This document shows positions 8,801 through 19,455 of a stretch of DNA of 64,000 bases, one piece after another. The notes under the pieces are model-generated. The model was not told the DNA's origin and did not search any database. It worked only from the letters and a program-made list of their open reading frames with translations. Location of the stretch: positions 124,001 to 188,000 of the forward strand of contig NZ_JACJRV010000008.1 in NCBI RefSeq assembly GCF_014697475.1. Reading direction: 5' to 3'. A program made the position numbers and the translations under genes. How positions within the stretch are numbered: position 1 is the first letter of the stretch; each line of letters begins with the position of its first letter. The stretch is from Nostoc sp. FACHB-152. Lineage in GTDB: Bacteria; Cyanobacteriota; Cyanobacteriia; Cyanobacteriales; Nostocaceae.

Positions 8801-10177
8801 ATGCAAAAAACAGTCATCCTCAACGTAGTCGGCTTAACTCCCAACCTGATAGGTCAACACACACCCTTCCTTTCCCGTTGGACATCCACCGGAAAAGCCG
8901 TACCCATCGAACCCGTCTTACCAGCTGTCACCTGTACAGTTCAAGCAACATACCTCACAGGTAAAACACCCGACGAACATGGAATTGTCGCTAACGGTTG
9001 GTACTTTCGAGATGAGTGTGAAGTTAAATTTTGGCGACAGTCTAACAAACTAGTTCAGTCTCCCAAAATCTGGGATATTGCCAAACAACTAGACCCCAAC
9101 TTTACCTGCGCCAACTTATTCTGGTGGTACAATATGTACTCCTCGGTTGACTATGCTGTGACTCCCCGACCGATGTACCCAGCAGATGGGAGAAAACTAC
9201 CAGATATATATACTCAACCAGAAAATTTGCGATCGCAACTTCAATCTCAGCTAGGTCAATTTCCTCTGTTCAACTTCTGGGGGCCTAACACCTCAATTCT
9301 ATCCACTCAATGGATTGCAGACTCAGCCAAATTTGTCGAAGAATGCCATAATCCAACCCTAACCCTAATTTATTTACCACATCTAGACTACTGCTTACAA
9401 AAATTCGGCCCAGACGCAGATAAAGTAGCTAAAGATTTACAAGAAATTGACGCAGTTTGCAGCGATTTAATTCAATATTACGAAAATCGTGGCGCACAAG
9501 TTATTGTTTTATCAGAATACGGTATTACATCAGTATCTAAACCAATTCATCTTAATCGTGTCCTGCGGGAAAACGGCTTGCTAACAGTGCGTGAAGAACT
9601 GGGACGCGAACTGCTAGATGCTGGCGCAAGTAAAGCCTTTGCAGTTGCAGATCATCAACTAGCCCATGTATATGTTAATGATCCATTTTATATCCCGAAA
9701 GTGCGATCGCTCCTTGAAGAAACCGAAGGAGTTGCATACGTTCTAGACGACAGTGAAAAATCAACCTATCATCTCAACCATTCTCGTTCAGGCGAGTTAG
9801 TTGCAGTTTCACAACCAGACGCTTGGTTTACTTATTATTACTGGCTTGATGATCATCGCGCGCCTGATTTTGCCAGAACTGTCGATATTCATCGCAAACC
9901 AGGTTATGACCCTGTAGAACTTTTCATCGACCCTGAAATCAAATTTCCTAAACTAAAAATTGGTTCTAAACTTTTAGCCAAAAAACTTGGGTTCCGCTAC
10001 TTAATGGATGTGATTCCTTTAGATGCTTCTTTAGTGCGCGGTTCTCACGGTTGTCTTCCCCCTTCGCCATCTGAGGGGCCATTGTTAATTACCCAACAAA
10101 CTGGATTACTTGATTCCTCATCTATACCCGCTACTAGTGTTTGTCAGTTAATTTTGGAACATTTAAATATGAAATAA
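8801..10177 (+). CDS. eboF: EboF, alkaline phosphatase/nucleotide pyrophosphatase family protein
   Basis: A 458-residue member of the type I phosphodiesterase/nucleotide pyrophosphatase (alkaline phosphatase) superfamily. The catalytic Thr region PAVTCTVQATYLTG, then KTPDEHGIVANGW, LPHLDYCLQKFGPD, VIVLSEYG and RGSHGCLP supply the Asp/His residues for two metals. I start at the ATG at 8801; a longer frame from GTG at 8774 would translate common intergenic filler. In other ebo clusters this protein ends the operon. A hydrolase acting on a phosphorylated or phosphodiester intermediate is the reasonable inference, but the true substrate is not known. Confidence 0.88.
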   Translation: MQKTVILNVVGLTPNLIGQHTPFLSRWTSTGKAVPIEPVLPAVTCTVQATYLTGKTPDEHGIVANGWYFRDECEVKFWRQSNKLVQSPKIWDIAKQLDPNFTCANLFWWYNMYSSVDYAVTPRPMYPADGRKLPDIYTQPENLRSQLQSQLGQFPLFNFWGPNTSILSTQWIADSAKFVEECHNPTLTLIYLPHLDYCLQKFGPDADKVAKDLQEIDAVCSDLIQYYENRGAQVIVLSEYGITSVSKPIHLNRVLRENGLLTVREELGRELLDAGASKAFAVADHQLAHVYVNDPFYIPKVRSLLEETEGVAYVLDDSEKSTYHLNHSRSGELVAVSQPDAWFTYYYWLDDHRAPDFARTVDIHRKPGYDPVELFIDPEIKFPKLKIGSKLLAKKLGFRYLMDVIPLDASLVRGSHGCLPPSPSEGPLLITQQTGLLDSSSIPATSVCQLILEHLNMK

Positions 10178-10481
10178 AACACCCGCCTTTTGGTAGAAAT
10201 AAAAACTAATAAATCTCTCTCTTCAGGAAGCTTGCAAAAAATTTAAAAACTGATTTTGTATTCTTAAAAACAAAATTATATCAAACACAAATAAAATGTA
10301 ACTTTATGCGAAAAATTATTCATTCATTAGCCACTGTTTATTGAGTAGGCTAAATAGAGAAGTATGATTTTTGCTAGCTACACCACATCTAAAAACCATA
10401 CAGAAAATAAATGAGAAATTCTCAACTTTGATAATTTTCCCATTTTTCCAAGTTGTTTCCTGCAAATCTAAATAAATATTT
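10178..10481. other. AT-rich gap before trpE
   Basis: A 304-nt AT-rich region between eboF and the fused trpEG gene. I see no hairpin terminator, no Trp-rich leader peptide and no clear ribosome-binding site before the trpE ATG. It may contain a promoter for the aromatic block, but none can be named with confidence. Confidence 0.4.
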
Positions 10482-12686
10482 ATGATTACCGATTCCTATT
10501 CCTACACAACCTTGGATAATGTACGCGTCTCTCGCTCAGTGACAAAAGTGAAAATGGAGACTGCCGTTGAAGAAATTCTTTTCTATCTCAACTCTCAGCG
10601 AGGAGGTTTGTTAACCAGCAGCTACGAATATCCAGGGAGATATAAGCGATGGGCAATTGGATTTATCAACCCACCATTAGAATTAACTACAAGAGAAAAT
10701 ACTTTCACTCTCACAGCCTTAAACGAGCGTGGTCAGATACTCTTAGCCCTGCTGCATGAGCGTTTAAGTAAATTACAAGAACTGGAAAATCTCACTCAAA
10801 ATCAAAACTATATAGCTGGTTCAGTTAAGCAGACACAAAAATGCTTTACTGAAGAAGAACGTAGTAAACAACCTTCAACATTTACAGTTGTTCGAGAAAT
10901 TCTCCATACATTTTATAGCCAAGAAGACGAACATTTAGGATTGTATGGTGCATTTGGCTACGACTTAGTATTTCAATTTGAACCAATCTCTCATCACTTA
11001 GAACGCCCTTCAGATCAACGAGATTTAGTCCTATATTTGCCAGATGAACTGATAGTTGTCGATTACTATCAGCAACAAGCATTTAGATTAGAGTACGATT
11101 TTATTACAGCATACGGTAGCACTTATAATCTGCCACGTACAGGTGAGTCTGTTGATTATCGAGGTCAACGTTTAACACCTACTCAAAATGCAGATCATCA
11201 AGTAGGTGAGTATGCTAAACAAGTTGAATTTGCTCTTGATTACTTCCGTCGAGGTGACTTATTTGAAGTAGTTCCCAGTCAAAACTTTTTCACAAGCTGT
11301 GAAGAACAACCCAGTAAATTATTTGAAACCTTAAAGCAAATTAATCCTAGCCCTTACGGATTTATATTCAATTTAGGTGGCGAATATTTAATTGGTGCAT
11401 CACCAGAAATGTTTGTCAGAGTTGAAGGTCGGCGTATAGAAACTTGTCCGATTAGTGGCACAATTACCCGTGGACAAGATGCCATAGATGATGCTGTACA
11501 AATTCGTTCCTTACTCAACTCTCACAAAGACGAATCAGAGTTGACCATGTGTACTGACGTAGACCGCAATGACAAATCTCGCATCTGCGAACCTGGTTCA
11601 GTCAGAGTTATCGGTCGTCGCCAAATTGAATTGTATAGCCACTTAATCCATACAGTAGACCATGTAGAAGGCATATTGCGACCAGATTTTGATGCTTTAG
11701 ATGCCTTTCTCAGCCATACCTGGGCAGTTACAGTTACAGGCGCACCTAAACGGGCAGCAATTCAATTTATCGAACAGCATGAACGCACTGCTAGACGTTG
11801 GTATGGTGGTGCAGTTGGTTATTTAAATTTCAACGGTAATTTAAACACTGGTTTAATTCTGCGAACCATCCGCTTAAAGGATTCCATAGCCGAAGTGCGA
11901 GTTGGTGCAACTCTGTTGTATGATTCTATCCCACAAGCAGAAGAACAAGAAACCATCACGAAAGGCGCAGCTTTATTTGAAACTATTCGGCGTGCCAAGC
12001 TAACAGATATCAAAATAGAAGAGTGTATTGGTGCAAATTTGAGCAAATCCGTCCCTGATGTTCAAACTGGTAAACGCATTTTACTAGTTGACCATGAAGA
12101 CTCATTTGTTCACACCCTAGCTAACTACATTCGTTCTACAGGTGCCAGCGTCACCACACTCCGTCATGGCTTTCCTGAGTCAGTTTTTGATACAGAACGC
12201 CCAGATTTAGTAGTTTTGTCTCCTGGCCCTGGTAGACCACATGATTTTAAAGTCCCTGAGACTGTTGCTGCCTGTATTCGTCGGCAAATTCCTATTTTTG
12301 GTGTGTGTCTAGGATTACAAGGCATCGTCGAAGCTTTCGGTGGAGAGTTAGGCGTGCTGAACTATCCCCAGCACGGTAAATCATCCCGTGTTTTTGTCAC
12401 AGATGCCGATTCTGTAATGTTCAAAGGCTTACAAGAATCCTTTACTGTCGGCAGATATCATTCATTATTTGCCTTACCGCAACGCTTGCCAAAAGAATTG
12501 AAGGTGACAGCCATTTCTGAGGATGAAGTAATTATGGGTATCGAACATCAGACCCTTCCCATAGCTGCTGTACAGTTTCATCCAGAATCAATCATGACCT
12601 TAGCCGGAGAAGTAGGTATGGCGATTATTAAAAATGTGGTGCGGTCTTACACGCAAACTAAAGAGTCATTGGTCATTGGTCAATAG
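10482..12686 (+). CDS. trpE: Fused anthranilate synthase TrpE-TrpG
   Basis: It makes anthranilate from chorismate and glutamine, the first committed step to tryptophan. The 734-residue protein joins the TrpE component (about residues 1-515; motifs NLGGEYLIGASPEMF, CPISGTITRG, DVDRNDKSR, TVTGAPKRAA) to a class I glutamine amidotransferase (from GKRILLVDHEDSF). The amidotransferase Cys609 (GVCLGLQG) and His700 (FHPES) are present. N-terminal LLTSSYEYPGRY lies where the Trp feedback site is expected. Fused TrpEG is the form found in scytonemin clusters. Its last residues and stop fall inside an STRR heptamer tract (12668-12702). Confidence 0.95.
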   Translation: MITDSYSYTTLDNVRVSRSVTKVKMETAVEEILFYLNSQRGGLLTSSYEYPGRYKRWAIGFINPPLELTTRENTFTLTALNERGQILLALLHERLSKLQELENLTQNQNYIAGSVKQTQKCFTEEERSKQPSTFTVVREILHTFYSQEDEHLGLYGAFGYDLVFQFEPISHHLERPSDQRDLVLYLPDELIVVDYYQQQAFRLEYDFITAYGSTYNLPRTGESVDYRGQRLTPTQNADHQVGEYAKQVEFALDYFRRGDLFEVVPSQNFFTSCEEQPSKLFETLKQINPSPYGFIFNLGGEYLIGASPEMFVRVEGRRIETCPISGTITRGQDAIDDAVQIRSLLNSHKDESELTMCTDVDRNDKSRICEPGSVRVIGRRQIELYSHLIHTVDHVEGILRPDFDALDAFLSHTWAVTVTGAPKRAAIQFIEQHERTARRWYGGAVGYLNFNGNLNTGLILRTIRLKDSIAEVRVGATLLYDSIPQAEEQETITKGAALFETIRRAKLTDIKIEECIGANLSKSVPDVQTGKRILLVDHEDSFVHTLANYIRSTGASVTTLRHGFPESVFDTERPDLVVLSPGPGRPHDFKVPETVAACIRRQIPIFGVCLGLQGIVEAFGGELGVLNYPQHGKSSRVFVTDADSVMFKGLQESFTVGRYHSLFALPQRLPKELKVTAISEDEVIMGIEHQTLPIAAVQFHPESIMTLAGEVGMAIIKNVVRSYTQTKESLVIGQ

Positions 12687-12702
12687 TCAATAGTTACTTG
12701 TC
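12668..12702. repeat. Heptanucleotide STRR tract at the trpE stop
   Basis: Heptamers ATTGGTC, ATTGGTC, AATAGTC, AATAGTT, ACTTGTC run in register across the end of trpE. The TAG stop (12684-12686) and the last few codons are made of repeat units. Confidence 0.85.
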
Positions 12703-12729
12703 ATTTTCCTTTCCCTTCCTTTCCCGCTT

Positions 12730-13554
12730 ATGACAAACCAAATTGCCCCTCCTCGGCATATCCTTGACGAAATAGTTTTGTATAAACGTCAAGAAGTTGC
12801 ACAGATGCAGCAAGAACTATCTTTGTCTGCTTTGCAACAGCAGTTAGCTGCTGCGCCGACTGTGCGAAATTTTTTGAAGGCTTTACAACAACATCCCAAA
12901 CATCCCAGTTTAATTGCCGAAGTCAAAAAAGCATCGCCAAGTCGCGGTGTTATTCGGGCTGACTTTGACCCCATAGCGATCGCTCAAGCCTATGAAAAAG
13001 GTGGTGCAGCTTGTCTATCGGTTCTCACTGACCAAAAGTTCTTTCAAGGTAGCTTTGATAACTTGCGTAAAGTGCGATCGCAAGTATCATTACCTCTACT
13101 TTGCAAAGAGTTTGTTATTGATCCCTACCAAATTTATCTAGCACGGACAGCAGGTGCAGACGCAGTGCTGTTAATTGCTGCTATCCTCTCAGACCAAGAA
13201 CTCCAAGACTTTTTACAACTCATTCATGACTTGGGTATGAATGCGCTAGTAGAAGTCCACACTTTGGCTGAACTAGATCGCGTGTTAAAGCTAAACGGAC
13301 TACGTTTGTTGGGAATTAACAACCGCAACCTTGAAGATTTTACGGTTGATTTAAAAACAACCCAACAGCTTTTAACACAAAGACAAGAACAAATACAAAA
13401 CTCCCAAATCACCGTTGTGAGTGAATCGGGAATTTATACACCTGCTGATTTAGCTTTTGTTGCTGAAGTTAGTGCTAGGGCTGTTTTAGTTGGTGAGTCA
13501 TTAGTTAAACAACCTGATATAGAACAAGCTGTGCAGAGTTTATTACTTAAATAA
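12730..13554 (+). CDS. trpC: Indole-3-glycerol phosphate synthase
   Basis: It closes the indole ring from carboxyphenylaminodeoxyribulose-5-phosphate. The 274-residue single-domain TIM barrel shows [10 protein letters not shown] (catalytic Lys), [42 protein letters not shown] and SESGI. In scytonemin clusters the TrpC type is involved in supplying the indole part. It lies 43 nt after trpE and 6 nt before trpA, so one operon is likely. The gene also encodes two HIP1 sites, which shows it is native to this genome. Confidence 0.96.
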   Translation: MTNQIAPPRHILDEIVLYKRQEVAQMQQELSLSALQQQLAAAPTVRNFLKALQQHPKHPSLIAEVKKASPSRGVIRADFDPIAIAQAYEKGGAACLSVLTDQKFFQGSFDNLRKVRSQVSLPLLCKEFVIDPYQIYLARTAGADAVLLIAAILSDQELQDFLQLIHDLGMNALVEVHTLAELDRVLKLNGLRLLGINNRNLEDFTVDLKTTQQLLTQRQEQIQNSQITVVSESGIYTPADLAFVAEVSARAVLVGESLVKQPDIEQAVQSLLLK

Positions 13555-13560
13555 TTCATA

Positions 13561-14379
13561 ATGACTACTATTTCTGACCATTTTCAAACTTTACGCGATC
13601 GCCAACAATGTGCTTTGATTCCTTTTATCACAGCTGGCGACCCTGACTTAAACACCACCGCCGCAGCTTTACGCATCTTAGACCGTAATGGTGCTGATTT
13701 CATTGAGTTGGGCGTACCTTATTCTGATCCTTTAGCAGATGGCCCCGTAATTCAAGCGGCTGCAACCCGCGCCTTGCAACGCGGCACAAAATTAGAGCAA
13801 GTGCTAGAGATGTTGGCAGAAGTAAGTCCTAGCATCAAAGCACCCATCATTTTATTTACTTACTACAATCCAATTTTGCATCGCGGCATTGAGCCATTTT
13901 TACAAACAATCGCTGCGGTTGGGGTCAAAGGTTTGGTAGTCCCAGACTTACCCTTAGAAGAAGCAGAAGAATTAATCCAAACTGCGGCTACTTTTAACAT
14001 TGATGTGATTTTACTTGTAGCTCCTACCAGTTCTAGAGATAGAATTGATGCGATCGCACGTCAATCTCAAGGCTTTATCTATTTAGTAAGTGTTACAGGC
14101 GTTACTGGGATGCGTTCTCAAATCCAAAACCGTGTAGAACACTTACTAACAGACTTACGCAGCGTCACCGATAAACCAATTGGCGTAGGCTTTGGCATTT
14201 CTGCACCAGAACAAGCCCATCAAGTTAAAGAATGGGGTGCAGATGCAGTCATCGTCGGTAGTGCCTTCGTCAAACGCCTTGCCGAAGGTAGCCCAACCGA
14301 AGGGCTGCCAGCCGTAGAACAATTGTGTAAAGAACTTAAAGCGGCAATTGCACCAGCCTCGCAACCAGTAACAGCGTGA
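13561..14379 (+). CDS. trpA: Tryptophan synthase alpha chain
   Basis: It cleaves indole-3-glycerol phosphate to indole, which channels to TrpB. The 272-residue barrel has [26 protein letters not shown] (catalytic Glu and Asp), YYNPIL, LLVAPTS and the phosphate-binding GFGISAPEQ and VIVGSAF loops. It begins 6 nt after the trpC stop. The trpB gene is not next to it but follows tyrosinase. This order (trpC-trpA-tyrP-trpB-trpD) is the one known in Nostoc scytonemin clusters. Confidence 0.96.
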   Translation: MTTISDHFQTLRDRQQCALIPFITAGDPDLNTTAAALRILDRNGADFIELGVPYSDPLADGPVIQAAATRALQRGTKLEQVLEMLAEVSPSIKAPIILFTYYNPILHRGIEPFLQTIAAVGVKGLVVPDLPLEEAEELIQTAATFNIDVILLVAPTSSRDRIDAIARQSQGFIYLVSVTGVTGMRSQIQNRVEHLLTDLRSVTDKPIGVGFGISAPEQAHQVKEWGADAVIVGSAFVKRLAEGSPTEGLPAVEQLCKELKAAIAPASQPVTA

Positions 14380-14503
14380 GCGCATAACTCTTTTAGTGTG
14401 GGCATTCTGCCTGCACTGGACAGGCTAGAGAGCTTATCCTATAATGCACTCTTTTAGTCTTGTCGTGCAGTAAGTTCAGTGCTAGGTGTCTTAAATTAGA
14501 GCA

Positions 14504-15820
14504 ATGAAAATCTTGCAAACATCCTTTAAGGTATTAATTTCTAGCATAGTTGCAACTAATGCGATAGCACTGCCAGCTTTTGCTCACAATAGCATTGACC
14601 ACACAGAGCATAAGGAGCATCACGAGACACCACAACAACATACTCACCTCAAAGTGAGAAAGAGCGTTACTAGCCTTACTTCAACTGATAAACAAGCTCT
14701 AGTCAACGCTATTAAAACTTTAAAAAATACTACTCTACCAGGTAATCAGATTAGTATTTACGACCAGTTTATTGCTATCCATTTGGGAGCGACCCGCTTA
14801 ATTCATAATCATGAAGGCCATTCAAGTTCAACTCAAGAACTGGCTCATGAAAATACTGCTTTTTTACCTTGGCATAGAGAGTATATAAATAGATTTGAAG
14901 AAGCTCTACAAAATGTAGACTCCACTGTTACCCTACCTTATTGGGATTGGACTGATGCGGAAGCGTTGGATGTCATTTTTAATGATGACTTTCTTAGTCC
15001 CAACGGTCAAGGAGTAACTATCAATATCCCTAAATTTGGTAGCTTTACAGGTGGGCCTGTTCAATCTGGTGCTTTTTCAGTTGCTAACGGTTGGGTGCTT
15101 AACCCCCAATTGAATTTCGACCCAACAGCAGAAAAGTCTTTAGGCACGTCACTTGTACGCTTTTTGCGCGTACCTCCAGCTAGTGATTATCCCCTGCCGC
15201 AAAGAGATATTGATCGTGTCATGGCGATTAATGATTATTCTCTATTTCGCACTGCTTTAGAGGGATTTATCACTGTAGATGAACAAGGTAAGATTATTCC
15301 AGGCGGCTTTACACATAACTATATTCATGGGTTAGTAGGTGGAGTGCAGCTAGACCTCAGCACAAGACCTGTGAGTTTTAAAGGCTTGGGAACTATGAGC
15401 AATATTCCTAGTTCCCCATACGACCCCGTGTTTTGGTTGCATCATGCGAATGTAGACCGTTTGTGGGCTGAATGGCAGGAAGACGGACATCAAGGTAGTT
15501 TATATTACCCTGCTGACGGTCAGCCTTATGGACACAATCTTAATGACCTGATGTGGCCTTGGGACGATGGTATGTCTACACCCAAAGCGACAAAGTTAGG
15601 AGATTTATTATCTTTACTACCAGACTTTGATGCTAATGATTTAGTCAGACCTGTAGATGTTCTGGATTACAAAAAACTAGGTTATACCTACGATACATTG
15701 CAATCTGTTCCAGAATCTGGTTCTATATTCGCTTTGTGCAGTCTGGCGGCAATGCTCGTTATTTCGCGGCAAAAGCGTCATACCAATTCGCAATTAACAA
15801 CTCGCAATTCGCAATTATAA
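14504..15820 (+). CDS. tyrP: Secreted tyrosinase TyrP (scytonemin cluster)
   Basis: A type-3 copper oxidase of 438 residues. An N-terminal signal peptide (to about ALPAFA, residue 27) is followed by a His-rich spacer. CuA ligands lie in IAIHLG, a HNHEGH segment and [21 protein letters not shown] is the core motif; CuB ligands are in [10 protein letters not shown] and [18 protein letters not shown]. The C-terminus VPESGS plus a hydrophobic segment and Arg/Lys resembles a PEP-CTERM anchor. It could oxidise phenolic intermediates in the periplasm or sheath, but tyrosinase has not been shown essential for scytonemin. The last 11 codons are STRR heptamers. Confidence 0.92.
   Translation: MKILQTSFKVLISSIVATNAIALPAFAHNSIDHTEHKEHHETPQQHTHLKVRKSVTSLTSTDKQALVNAIKTLKNTTLPGNQISIYDQFIAIHLGATRLIHNHEGHSSSTQELAHENTAFLPWHREYINRFEEALQNVDSTVTLPYWDWTDAEALDVIFNDDFLSPNGQGVTINIPKFGSFTGGPVQSGAFSVANGWVLNPQLNFDPTAEKSLGTSLVRFLRVPPASDYPLPQRDIDRVMAINDYSLFRTALEGFITVDEQGKIIPGGFTHNYIHGLVGGVQLDLSTRPVSFKGLGTMSNIPSSPYDPVFWLHHANVDRLWAEWQEDGHQGSLYYPADGQPYGHNLNDLMWPWDDGMSTPKATKLGDLLSLLPDFDANDLVRPVDVLDYKKLGYTYDTLQSVPESGSIFALCSLAAMLVISRQKRHTNSQLTTRNSQL
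15785..15819. repeat. Heptanucleotide STRR tract forming the tyrP C-terminus
   Basis: Heptamers AATTCGC, AATTAAC, AACTCGC, AATTCGC, AATTATA encode the last residues of TyrP and lead into its TAA stop. The tail after the Arg/Lys-rich end is therefore probably not functional protein. Confidence 0.85.
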
Positions 15821-15833
15821 AAGGAATCAAACA

Positions 15834-17060
15834 GTGGTCAGTACTCCAGATATCAAAAATACAGCCCAACCTGATTTATTAGGTAGATTTGGTAAATTCG
15901 GCGGTAAATACGTTCCTGAAACCTTAATGCCCGCCTTAAGTGAGTTGGAAGCCGCCGTTGAAAAATATCGTAACGATGCCAGCTTTCAAACTGAGTTACA
16001 AAATTTACTCAGCGACTATGTGGGAAGACCTAGCCCGTTATACTTTGCTGAACGTCTAACAGCACTCTACGCTAGACCAGATGGCACTGGCCCACAAATT
16101 TATTTAAAGCGGGAAGATTTAAATCATACAGGCGCACACAAAATTAATAACGCATTGGCGCAAGTATTATTAGCCAAGCGGATGGGTAAGCAACGCATCA
16201 TTGCTGAAACTGGCGCAGGTCAGCATGGGGTAGCGACTGCAACTGTATGTGCGCGGTTCGGTTTGGAATGCGTGATTTATATGGGCATCCATGATATGGA
16301 ACGGCAAGCCCTGAATGTGTTTCGGATGAAGCTGATGGGGGCAGAAGTGCGTCCTGTGGAAGCTGGTACTGGCACTCTCAAAGATGCTACATCAGAAGCT
16401 ATTCGAGATTGGGTAACGAATGTTGAAACAACCCATTATATCTTAGGTTCTGTAGCTGGCCCACATCCTTATCCCATGCTCGTCAGAGACTTTCACGCCA
16501 TCATCGGCAAAGAGACTCGCGTACAGGCTCAAGAGAAATGGAACGGACTACCAGATATTCTTTTGGCTTGTGTAGGTGGCGGTTCTAATGCAATTGGATT
16601 GTTCCATGAGTTTGTTCATGAATCTTCTGTGCGTCTAATTGGTGTGGAAGCAGCAGGAGAAGGTGTCAATACAGAAAAACACGCTGCGACTCTGACGCTA
16701 GGTAGGGTTGGAGTTCTGCACGGTGCAATGAGCTACATTTTGCAAGATGATGATGGTCAAGTTATCGAAGCTCATTCAATTAGTGCTGGATTGGACTATC
16801 CAGGTGTTGGGCCTGAGCATAGTTATTTAAAGGATTTAGGTCGCGCTGAATATTACAGCGTTACTGACGAAGAAGCACTAGAAGCATTCCAACGACTTTC
16901 ACAACTAGAAGGGATTATTCCGGCTTTGGAAACATCCCATGCGATCGCCTATTTAGAAACCCTCTGTCCACAATTAGAAGGCAGTCCACGCATTGTGATC
17001 AACTGCTCTGGTAGAGGTGATAAGGATGTTCAAACTGTCGCTAAATATCTTAACCATTAA
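15834..17060 (+). CDS. trpB: Tryptophan synthase beta chain
   Basis: It condenses indole with serine to give tryptophan using PLP. The 408-residue protein contains [11 protein letters not shown] with the PLP Lys103, the ETGAGQHG loop, the GGGSNAIG phosphate-binding loop and [14 protein letters not shown]. The start is GTG at 15834 with AAGGA at 15821-15825, which directly follows the tyrP stop. It is 6 nt from trpD. A housekeeping trpB probably exists elsewhere, as is usual in scytonemin producers; this cannot be seen here. Confidence 0.95.
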   Translation: MVSTPDIKNTAQPDLLGRFGKFGGKYVPETLMPALSELEAAVEKYRNDASFQTELQNLLSDYVGRPSPLYFAERLTALYARPDGTGPQIYLKREDLNHTGAHKINNALAQVLLAKRMGKQRIIAETGAGQHGVATATVCARFGLECVIYMGIHDMERQALNVFRMKLMGAEVRPVEAGTGTLKDATSEAIRDWVTNVETTHYILGSVAGPHPYPMLVRDFHAIIGKETRVQAQEKWNGLPDILLACVGGGSNAIGLFHEFVHESSVRLIGVEAAGEGVNTEKHAATLTLGRVGVLHGAMSYILQDDDGQVIEAHSISAGLDYPGVGPEHSYLKDLGRAEYYSVTDEEALEAFQRLSQLEGIIPALETSHAIAYLETLCPQLEGSPRIVINCSGRGDKDVQTVAKYLNH

Positions 17061-17066
17061 CTAATC

Positions 17067-18158
17067 ATGGTAGCTATAATTCAAACCCCATCTATTCCTG
17101 CCATTCCTACCTCTTCTGACTGGCCAGGGATATTACAACAGTTGCTCAAACGGCAATCGCTCACAGTTGACCAAGCTACAGATTTAATGCACGGTTGGCT
17201 GACAGATGCCATTCCCCCTGTCTTATCAGGCGCAATCTTAGCGGCGATTCAAACCAAAGGCATCTCGTCTGAAGAACTAGTAGGCATGGCCAGTGTCTTA
17301 CAATCTCAATCTTCTGCTTCTACTCCCAACTCTCAACTTTCTACTCCCCTAATTGATACTTGCGGTACTGGTGGAGATGGTGCTTCTACTTTTAATATCT
17401 CTACAGCTGTGGCTTTTGTGGCCGCAGCCGCAGGGGTAAAGGTTGCCAAGCATGGTAATCGTTCTGCATCTAGCAAGACTGGTTCTGCTGATGTCTTAGA
17501 AGCTTTGGGGATAAATCTTAACGCCAATCCCGAAAAGGTACAAGCAGCCGTTGGTGAAGTAGGCATTACCTTTTTATTTGCTCCTGGTTGGCATCCAGCA
17601 CTCAAGGCGGTTGCTGACTTGCGAAAAACGCTGAAGGTGCGGACTATTTTTAATTTGCTTGGGCCTTTGGTTAATCCTCTGCGTCCGACAGGGCAAATTA
17701 TTGGTGTGAATGACCCATTGTTAATCGAAGAAATCGCTCAAGCCTTATCACAGTTGGGATGTAGACGAGCGATCGCCCTCCACGGCAGAGAAAGGTTAGA
17801 CGAGGCTGGCTTGGCTGATGTCACAGATTTAGCTGTACTTCAAGACGGAAAAATTAGTTGTCTGACCATTAATGCTGAAGAACTGAGTTTAAATTCTGCA
17901 CCAACGGGCGCATTGCGCGGTGGCGATGTGGAAGAAAATGCCGAAATCTTAAAGGCAGTTCTCCAAGGAAAAGGCACTCAAGCACAGCAAGATGTAGTCG
18001 CTTTGAATACAGCTTTAGCGTTGCAAGTCGGTGAAGCAATAGAAGGGACAACAGACATTTCCGAAGCTTGTATCAAAGGCATTGCTTTAGCTAAAGAAGT
18101 TCTTCAAAGTGGTGCTGCTTGGACGAAGTTAGAACAACTGGCAGCCTTTTTGCACTAA
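17067..18158 (+). CDS. trpD: Anthranilate phosphoribosyltransferase
   Basis: It joins anthranilate to PRPP. The 363-residue protein shows the family signatures [17 protein letters not shown] (diphosphate-binding) and [18 protein letters not shown], then [13 protein letters not shown]. Length and domain order (helical N-terminal domain, alpha/beta C-terminal domain) are normal. It is 6 nt downstream of trpB. A Ser/Thr/Pro-rich stretch near residues 75-90 ([13 protein letters not shown]) is unusual for the family and looks like low-complexity insertion in a loop. Confidence 0.95.
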   Translation: MVAIIQTPSIPAIPTSSDWPGILQQLLKRQSLTVDQATDLMHGWLTDAIPPVLSGAILAAIQTKGISSEELVGMASVLQSQSSASTPNSQLSTPLIDTCGTGGDGASTFNISTAVAFVAAAAGVKVAKHGNRSASSKTGSADVLEALGINLNANPEKVQAAVGEVGITFLFAPGWHPALKAVADLRKTLKVRTIFNLLGPLVNPLRPTGQIIGVNDPLLIEEIAQALSQLGCRRAIALHGRERLDEAGLADVTDLAVLQDGKISCLTINAEELSLNSAPTGALRGGDVEENAEILKAVLQGKGTQAQQDVVALNTALALQVGEAIEGTTDISEACIKGIALAKEVLQSGAAWTKLEQLAAFLH

Positions 18159-18199
18159 ATCTTAATAGCAATTCCCAAACATAAATTATCCATCTTCAT

Positions 18200-18262
18200 C
18201 TTGTGGGGTAGGCATTCTGCCCGCCATGAATATGGAAAGGGTGAGGACACCCATCCCACAAA
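18200..18262. repeat. Imperfect inverted repeat between trpD and aroG
   Basis: Arms TTGTGGGGT (from about 18200) and ATCCCACAA (to about 18262) bracket a segment that itself contains GGCATTCTGCCC and GGGTG/CACCC pairs. A related GTGTGGGCATTCTGCC motif occurs upstream of tyrP (14396-14411). It may be a small dispersed repeat or mRNA hairpin. No T-run follows. Confidence 0.45.
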
Positions 18263-18315
18263 AATTTGGTCATTACTTATAACTCTTGTTTGTTAACTAT
18301 ACGAAGGAAAAAAAG

Positions 18316-19380
18316 ATGATTGTAGTACTTAAAAGTGGTACACCTACTGACGAAATTACTCGCATCAGCGAAGGTTTGAGAGACACTTGGGGTGTCACAG
18401 TCGAAAAAAGTGTCGGCGCACATAAAGTCATCTTGGGGATGATTGGCGATACTTCTACTATGGATCGGATGCAAATTCAAGAGTTCAGTCCTTGGATTGA
18501 GCAAGTATTGCGTGTGGAAAAACCTTTCAAGCGGGTTAGTCGAGAATTTCGCTATGGAGAAGCCAGCGAGGTTGTTGTACCTACGCCTAATGGTGATGTC
18601 TATATCGGTGAGCAGCATCCGATAGTAGTGGTAGCTGGGCCTTGTTCTGTTGAGAATGAGGAAATGATTGTTGAGACGGCAAAGCGCGTTAAGGCAGCTG
18701 GTGCTAAGTTCCTACGTGGTGGAGCTTACAAACCTCGCACCTCACCTTATGCTTTCCAAGGGTATGGTGAGAGTGCTTTAGATTTGTTAGTAGCAGCCCG
18801 TGAAGCAACAGGTTTGGGTATCATCACAGAACTGATGGATGCTGCCGATTTACCAGCATTAGCAAGAGTGGCTGATGTAATTCAAATAGGTGCGCGAAAT
18901 ATGCAAAACTTCTCGTTGTTGAAAAAAGTAGGCGCACAAGATAAACCTGTGCTGCTCAAGCGTGGGATGTCTTGCACAATTGATGAGTGGTTGATGGCAG
19001 CAGAATATATCCTCGCAGCTGGAAATCCAAATGTTATTTTGTGTGAGCGTGGTATTAGAACTTTTGATAGTAAATATGCTCGCAATACATTAGATTTGTC
19101 AGTCATTCCAGTATTGCGATCGCTCACTCATTTACCAATCATGATTGATCCCAGTCATGGTACAGGTAAATCTGAATATGTACCTTCTATGGCCTTCGCT
19201 GCGATCGCCGCAGGTACAGATGCGTTAATGATTGAGGTTCATCCTAATCCAGCTAAAGCTTTATCAGATGGGCCACAATCTTTAACTCCTGAGAAATTTG
19301 ATCGTTTATCACATGAAATGTCAATAATTGGCAAAGTAGTTGGACGTTGGCCACAGCCTGCTTTGGTTACTGCTATTTAG
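18316..19380 (+). CDS. aroG: DAHP synthase (type I-beta, with N-terminal regulatory domain)
   Basis: It makes 3-deoxy-D-arabino-heptulosonate 7-phosphate, the entry step of the shikimate route. The 354-residue protein has an N-terminal ferredoxin-like domain of about 90 residues, then VVAGPCSVEN, FLRGGAYKPRTSPYAFQG, IQIGARNMQNF, KRGMSC and MIDPSHGTGK. This is the AroA-beta/AroF architecture found in Gram-positive bacteria and cyanobacteria, where the N-domain often mediates feedback inhibition. The ATG at 18316 follows GAAGGA (18303-18308); the longer frame from 18286 lacks such a site. It is the last aromatic gene, closed by a hairpin terminator. Confidence 0.94.
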   Translation: MIVVLKSGTPTDEITRISEGLRDTWGVTVEKSVGAHKVILGMIGDTSTMDRMQIQEFSPWIEQVLRVEKPFKRVSREFRYGEASEVVVPTPNGDVYIGEQHPIVVVAGPCSVENEEMIVETAKRVKAAGAKFLRGGAYKPRTSPYAFQGYGESALDLLVAAREATGLGIITELMDAADLPALARVADVIQIGARNMQNFSLLKKVGAQDKPVLLKRGMSCTIDEWLMAAEYILAAGNPNVILCERGIRTFDSKYARNTLDLSVIPVLRSLTHLPIMIDPSHGTGKSEYVPSMAFAAIAAGTDALMIEVHPNPAKALSDGPQSLTPEKFDRLSHEMSIIGKVVGRWPQPALVTAI

Positions 19381-19407
19381 TTTTGATCACCTGCATACAA
19401 ATAAAAT

Positions 19408-19455
19408 ACGTAGGGCAAAATTCTCCATTGACTGCTATTGTCTCCTGCCCTACGT
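19408..19455 (+). terminator. Hairpin terminator after aroG
   Basis: Perfect 10-bp arms ACGTAGGGCA (19408-19417) and TGCCCTACGT (19446-19455) are followed by a T-rich stretch (TTTTCTCTTT). It lies 28 nt after the aroG stop and marks the end of the scytonemin/trp block. Confidence 0.75.

Noticed and set aside
8743-8964. A 73-codon frame overlapping the start of eboF
   Set aside because: It starts in intergenic filler and runs out of frame over well-conserved eboF sequence; protein looks random.
10306-10344. Possible trp leader peptide before trpE (MRKIIHSLATVY)
   Set aside because: It has no Trp codons, no ribosome-binding site, and no attenuator hairpins follow.
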